Of a stretch of 64,000 nucleotides of DNA, positions 60,686-64,000 are shown piece after piece. Location: the NCBI GenBank assembly GCA_913056395.1, contig CAJXMG010000010.1, forward strand, positions 26,504 through 90,503. The letters run 5' to 3'. Source of the DNA: an uncultured bacterium. Its GTDB lineage: Bacteria > Planctomycetota > UBA8108 > UBA1146. Numbering within the stretch: position 1 is the stretch's first letter; each line of letters begins with the position of its first letter. Position numbers and translations under genes: made by a program. The notes under the pieces were generated by a model. That model saw only the letters and a list, made by a program, of their open reading frames with translations, was not told the DNA's origin and did no database searches.

Positions 60686-62070
60686 TGGATCGTCAAAGAA
60701 TGATCAGCATACTGTTTGGCGGTTGGTCTGGAGCAGCTTCACTGATCCTGCTGACGGTGCTTTTACTTTTGTTGATCGGCCTGGTTTTTGTCCACAGTGC
60801 CGCAGACAACATGGCCTCTTCTTTTCCAGGGCCTTACACCCAGAGCCAGTTAAAAAAGGTCATTCTCGGTTTGGTAACAATGCTGGGGATCTCCTGTCTT
60901 TCTCCCAGAACCATTGAACGTTCCGCCCCTTTCTTTTTTGGGGCCACCGTGTCGTTGTTGGTCGGGCTGTTGCTTTACAAACTGGCAGTCGGTGGCGTGG
61001 TTCGGTGGATACGTTTACCAGGGTTTCAATTTCAGCCATCGGAGATGGTGAAGATTTCGACCGTTTTGATGATGGCGACACTGTTAAGAGGCGGACTGCG
61101 ACAATCTCGGTGGAAGCACGTTTTGTCGATTTTGGGGTGTGCCGCCATCCCCTTCCTTTTGATTGTCGCACAGCCGGATGTGGGCACCGCGATGATTCTT
61201 GTGCCGACCGTAATTGCAATGGTCTGGGTCGGCCAATTAAGCAAACGCAGGTTGTCGCTGCTGGCACTGTGTACCCTTTTTCTGGCGGGAGGAGCCTGGT
61301 ATTCGCCCTTGGTCAAGCCCTATCACAAGGAGCGGATTCTCAGTTACGCCGGGTTTGAAGACGTTGAACAGGTCGACCAGGTTCTGGTTTCATTTGTGCA
61401 TACAAACGAGGAGCAGCCAGATGATGGAGCTAAATCGAATAATGACCAGGAGAATGGCGAAGAGAAGAATAGCGATACGGAAGTAAAAGAAGAAAAAGAA
61501 GTATTAAGCGCAGAAGAAAAAATCCAGATTGAGCGGATCAAGAAGTTTCTGGGTTTGAGCGAAGTCAAAAGTATTCGACTCGGTTCCTATCAGATCGATC
61601 AGTCCATCATTGCGCTGGCCAGTGGAGGTCCTACTGGCAAGGGGCTACATATGGGCCGCCACCATGACCTCGGTTATCTCCCTGAGGACCACAATGATTT
61701 CATTTTTGCGGTGATCGGCGAGGAATGGGGATTGCAGGGAACCCTTCTGGTGTTGTCCATCTTTCTGCTCCTCGGCTTTACCCTCCTGGGATTGGCGTGG
61801 TCTACCCGTGATCACTTTGGCAGGCTGGTCGTGGTCGGAATCGCCACGCTCTTGACCACTCAAAGCCTGGTCAATATGGCGGTGGTGGTGGAATTACTCC
61901 CGGTGACAGGATTGACCCTTCCCTTCATTTCTTACGGTGGAACCTCCATCGTGGTCTCTCTTTGGGGAGTAGGTGCAGTCCTGTCCATTGCCAGGCACCC
62001 CATGGTCGTGACACACCCCGATGGTTTGAAAAAGGGGTCCAGCCCGGTCCGCAGTCGACTGTTTCGTTGA
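60685..62070 (+). CDS. rodA: RodA glycosyltransferase with acidic insertion
   Basis: SEDS-family peptidoglycan polymerase working with PBP2, 461 residues from the ATG at 60685. Conserved parts: GGVVRWIRLPGFQFQPSEMV, AQPDVGTAM (catalytic-cavity Asp region), GGPTGKGL, EDHNDFIFAVIGEEWG and GLTLPFISYGGTSI. Between KERILSYAGF and SYQIDQSIIA, where other RodA proteins have a short loop, lies a stretch of about 70 residues (226-297) rich in Glu, Asp, Lys and Asn. It falls in the large external loop. Last gene of the elongation operon. Confidence 0.95.
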   Translation: MDRQRMISILFGGWSGAASLILLTVLLLLLIGLVFVHSAADNMASSFPGPYTQSQLKKVILGLVTMLGISCLSPRTIERSAPFFFGATVSLLVGLLLYKLAVGGVVRWIRLPGFQFQPSEMVKISTVLMMATLLRGGLRQSRWKHVLSILGCAAIPFLLIVAQPDVGTAMILVPTVIAMVWVGQLSKRRLSLLALCTLFLAGGAWYSPLVKPYHKERILSYAGFEDVEQVDQVLVSFVHTNEEQPDDGAKSNNDQENGEEKNSDTEVKEEKEVLSAEEKIQIERIKKFLGLSEVKSIRLGSYQIDQSIIALASGGPTGKGLHMGRHHDLGYLPEDHNDFIFAVIGEEWGLQGTLLVLSIFLLLGFTLLGLAWSTRDHFGRLVVVGIATLLTTQSLVNMAVVVELLPVTGLTLPFISYGGTSIVVSLWGVGAVLSIARHPMVVTHPDGLKKGSSPVRSRLFR

Positions 62071-62227
62071 ACTGGGATGGATAACTGGGGCAAATCTGCC
62101 CCCATCAGAAATTGGTACCCCCACCCTATTGGAGCATCTTTTGATTCGAGGGATCGGCAGGAAGCCATCTTGAGTCTCGTTGAAATTCAGGGTGAAAAAG
62201 CTCGAGAATCAGAATCTCAGTGGCGAC

Positions 62228-62261
62228 AAAAAAAGAGGTGCCATCGGGGAAATGGCACCTC
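62228..62261 (-). terminator. Strong intrinsic terminator, minus strand
   Basis: On the minus strand the stem GAGGTGCCAT with ATGGCACCTC (10 bp, perfect) has the loop TTCCCCG and is followed by seven T. On the plus strand there is no T-run, so it does not serve rodA. No minus-strand protein gene lies just upstream, and the dockerin gene further up has its own terminator, which implies a separate minus-strand transcript. Confidence 0.9.
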
Positions 62262-62395
62262 CTCGGAAAGAAATGAAGCAAGAAGGACGACCGTAGTCGC
62301 CCCGGAGAGCTCCCGGAGTTCATTGCGAAACTCCGGGCTTGCCAGCGAATCGCAGGAAGCGATCCGCACTGCTCTCCTGTCCCAAAGAGCCCACT
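62228..62395 (-). ncRNA. Candidate structured small RNA, family unknown
   Basis: Predicted RNA of about 165 nt, from a start near 62395 to the terminator. Hairpins in transcript order: AGAGC/GCTCT type (62386-62390 with 62371-62375); GCGGATCGC with GCGATTCGC around TTCCT (62359-62367 with 62345-62353); CCCGGAGTT with AACTCCGGG around TCGCAATG (62329-62337 with 62312-62320); GGCGAC with GTCGTC around TACG (about 62286-62301); then the terminator. A long-range 7-bp pairing, GGAGAGC (62371-62377) with GCTCTCC (62304-62310), would enclose the second and third hairpins in a three-way junction. It does not look like 6S, SRP, tmRNA or RNase P RNA to me. Nothing proves transcription. Confidence 0.62.
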
Positions 62396-62403
62396 GCATT
62401 CTT

Positions 62404-62420
62404 AGCATTTGGCGTGCCAA
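62404..62420 (-). promoter_or_regulatory. Sigma-54 (RpoN) type promoter
   Basis: On the minus strand TTGGCACG-CCAA-ATGCT matches the -24/-12 consensus TGGCACG-N4-TTGCW at all but one position, with the essential GG and GC at the right spacing. The predicted start is about 62395, immediately before the hairpin-rich stretch that ends at a terminator. Confidence 0.6.
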
Positions 62421-62514
62421 TTATTGCCGAGGTGTATTAACAGCCCTTAACAGGCGTGATGAGGGCATCTGGAGTCAAATAAGGGATACCTGGATGTCTT
62501 TGGGAATCGACTGG

Positions 62515-62534
62515 GCCGGTTGAAATGTAGCCAC
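62515..62534 (-). promoter_or_regulatory. Direct repeat copy 1, possible activator site
   Basis: Plus-strand GCCGGTTGAAATGTAGCCAC, equal in 19 of 20 bases to a second copy at 62593-62612. It lies 120-139 bases upstream of the predicted sigma-54 start, a usual place for enhancer-binding proteins. Confidence 0.5.
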
Positions 62535-62592
62535 TTCGAAACGATATACTGACTCTAAGATCGTAAATCCATGATTTTATTACCTTTGCATT

Positions 62593-62612
62593 GCCGGTTG
62601 AAATATAGCCAC
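62593..62612 (-). promoter_or_regulatory. Direct repeat copy 2, possible activator site
   Basis: Plus-strand GCCGGTTGAAATATAGCCAC, in the same orientation as copy 1 and 78 bases from it (start to start), 198-217 bases upstream of the predicted start. Confidence 0.5.
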
Positions 62613-62686
62613 CATAAAAGAGGTCTCGGGCAGAGGCGGACAAAAGGTATCCAGACTGGATAATCAGACTGCCGTAGAGAATCGAC

Positions 62687-62726
62687 AAAATAAAACCGCC
62701 AGAGAGCCCTGGGGACTTTCTGGCGG
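62687..62726 (-). terminator. Intrinsic terminator of the dockerin-repeat gene
   Basis: On the minus strand the stem CCGCCAGA with TCTGGCGG (8 bp), whose 15-base loop includes a further CCC/GGG pairing, is followed by TTTTATTTTG. It lies 27 bases after the stop of the gene at 62753. Confidence 0.88.
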
Positions 62727-62752
62727 AAAGAGTCGTGTTTTCAGCCTCTTTA

Positions 62753-64000
62753 TCAGGGGCAGGCGTCAAAGCTTTCGCAGGTGATGGAGTCGTCGGTGGG
62801 ATCGATTCCACAACTGTCAAAGGGTGCCGCCGGAGGGGCCCCATTGGAGAAGAGGTAGGTCAGAAGCAGAATCGGATCATTCAACTGAATCTGTCCACTG
62901 TCATCGATATCCATGATCTTCTCACAAGTGGGCTCTGCACCGTTGTTGAACTGGTAGTTGAGGATATTGATGGGGTCCGCAATATTGACATTTCCATTGG
63001 CGTCAAAGTCGCCGCGCTGGAATGGGGTTCCCAGCGGGGCTTCTGTGATCTCTACGCTGTCTCCGCTGGTGGTAACAATCGCAGGTTCACTTCCGAGTGA
63101 AATCAAAATCGGCGTAGCCGGAGAACCTTGAGCGGGGATCAATTCCCCACTGAAGTCGAGTCCGGTGAATCCCACTGTTGCGGTTGGCAAGACTTCGTAC
63201 TGACAAGTAACCAGTTGCTCGTCAGATCCTGTCGGAAGCGTTTCAAGGGAACCTGATTCGGTGGAGGCGATACAGGCGACGACCAAGCCAGAGGCTCCAA
63301 CAGGGTCGAGGTCGATCAGTAAGAATTCCGGGCCTGCGCCCCCATTCACACTTTGAAGACTCGTCCCTGCTTCAGCAGACAGTAGGTTCAAATTTGAACC
63401 GTCATGAGCGAGACCCAATGAGAACCCATAGTAAGCAATCGGGGCATTGGCAGTAATTTCAGCCCCGACGGTCGTTCCCTGTTCTGCAGAAGGGTTGGAA
63501 AAAGCAGCAGTCAGGTTAAAAGGCGGGAGACCACCAATCTCAATCAATCCTGATAACTGAGTCGGAACGACTGCGATACCCCCAGGAGGAACAACAAGCG
63601 TTTCAGTCGGTGTTGCGGAGCCGGAACAAAGGGTGGCGTCACAGTAGCTGACAGGGGCAAATGTGTCGTCGGGCCCAAGGAGCTCGACGTCGATCACTGC
63701 CATTTCGTGCCCCGTGCCGGCAGGAAGGGAATTCTGTCCCACGAAATCGACGACCACACCTTGAATGATGCCTTCTCCCGGGCAGACCGTCAGTTCGTCA
63801 AAGGCCGCAGGAGAACCGCCATTTGCGGTCAATGCCGCTTCACCACTCACTGCAGCTGTAAAATTGTAATCATCACTGACCGTATCTTCACAAACGGCGA
63901 TAGACCAACCGGCAAGCACGCCAGTCGGGTTGTCGAGCATGCAGCGAATTTGAATCGAGGACCCGCTCGGAGCGGTCTCAGAGGTGTCAAAATACATGGA
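62753..64000 (-). CDS. Secreted-type protein with cohesin-like segments and dockerin-type repeats (N-terminus outside window)
   Basis: At least 415 residues; the frame is still open at the right edge, so the start and any signal peptide are outside. The visible part holds two or more beta-sandwich segments with cohesin-like wording (GTTVGAEITANAPIAYYGFS, VGFTGLDFSGELI). The C-terminus has a dockerin-like pair, GDFDANGNVNIADPINIL and DIDDSGQIQLNDPILLL, each ending in a hydrophobic helix and NGA/PP linker, then a Cys-rich tail with GIDPTDDSITCE. The first protein of this type in the window, at 13206-14486, has the same order. Function unknown. Confidence 0.85.
   Translation of the reverse strand, partial: SMYFDTSETAPSGSSIQIRCMLDNPTGVLAGWSIAVCEDTVSDDYNFTAAVSGEAALTANGGSPAAFDELTVCPGEGIIQGVVVDFVGQNSLPAGTGHEMAVIDVELLGPDDTFAPVSYCDATLCSGSATPTETLVVPPGGIAVVPTQLSGLIEIGGLPPFNLTAAFSNPSAEQGTTVGAEITANAPIAYYGFSLGLAHDGSNLNLLSAEAGTSLQSVNGGAGPEFLLIDLDPVGASGLVVACIASTESGSLETLPTGSDEQLVTCQYEVLPTATVGFTGLDFSGELIPAQGSPATPILISLGSEPAIVTTSGDSVEITEAPLGTPFQRGDFDANGNVNIADPINILNYQFNNGAEPTCEKIMDIDDSGQIQLNDPILLLTYLFSNGAPPAAPFDSCGIDPTDDSITCESFDACP

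Larger units (their letters stand above)
62071..62752. other. Intergenic region without protein genes, 682 bases
   Basis: Between rodA (plus) and the dockerin-repeat gene (minus). It contains, from left to right, about 150 bases with nothing recognised, the minus-strand terminator, the hairpin-rich small RNA candidate, the sigma-54-type promoter, two direct repeats, and the terminator of the dockerin gene. Open frames seen here overlap these elements and lack coding signs. Confidence 0.75.

Noticed and set aside
62217..62420. Minus-strand open frame of 67 codons in the small RNA region
   Set aside because: It would start inside the sigma-54-type promoter, and its last codons lie in the terminator hairpin; there is no ribosome-binding site.
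62437..62844. Minus-strand open frame of 135 codons
   Set aside because: It overlaps the end of the dockerin gene, its terminator and both direct repeats; the repeated GYISTG in its translation is just the DNA repeat being read.
1..64000. Mobile elements, prophage, CRISPR arrays, tRNA or rRNA genes
   Set aside because: No transposase, integrase, Cas protein, regularly spaced repeat array or tRNA cloverleaf with a T-loop sequence was found on reading both strands of the gaps.

Overview
The window reads as chromosome from a planctomycete-like member of the PVC superphylum. Three things point there: a 70-residue small basic protein at 40316-40528 of the type shared across Planctomycetes, Verrucomicrobia and Chlamydiae; a double-length UvrA (1904 residues) like that of chlamydiae and relatives; and two secreted proteins ending in paired dockerin-like calcium repeats with a Cys-rich tail, common in uncultured planctomycetes. 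Genes are tightly packed, often with ATGA or TGATG start/stop overlaps and many GTG or TTG starts. I see no insertion sequence, prophage, CRISPR array, tRNA or rRNA.

1-11164 (minus strand): a NADH:quinone oxidoreductase operon nuoA-B-C-D-E-F-G-H-I-J-K-L-M, cut by the left edge inside nuoM. 11409-14486 (minus): a MetF-like reductase, a superoxide dismutase and a secreted dockerin-repeat protein. 15111-23773 (plus): polyprenyl synthase, D-Ala-D-Ala ligase, inositol-phosphatase family protein and tandem UvrA, apparently one operon. 23762-28236: a HEAT-like lipoprotein (minus), then an operon of FAD oxidoreductase, class IV aminotransferase and acyl-CoA synthetase.

28238-47918: about 20 kb of peptide ABC transport. 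Four modules of binding protein plus two permeases lie side by side in alternating directions, but only the last (Yej-type) carries ATPases (OppD and OppF types). Several of these permeases carry large non-membrane insertions. 48040-54357: AroDE fusion, Rho, PHP phosphoesterase, glutamyl-tRNA synthetase and riboflavin synthase. 54872-62070 (plus): two small membrane/coiled-coil proteins, a strong terminator, then the cell-elongation set mreB, mreC, mreD, mrdA (PBP2), rodA; with ddl this implies peptidoglycan-based elongation.

62071-62752 has no protein gene but is the most unusual stretch. On the minus strand it shows a sigma-54-like promoter (-24 GG and -12 GC correctly spaced), several consecutive hairpins, and a 10-bp terminator stem followed by seven T. 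Two near-identical 20-bp direct repeats lie roughly 120-215 bases upstream of the predicted start, where sigma-54 activators usually bind. I interpret this as a roughly 165-nt regulated small RNA that I cannot assign to a known family. The window ends inside a second dockerin-repeat protein.
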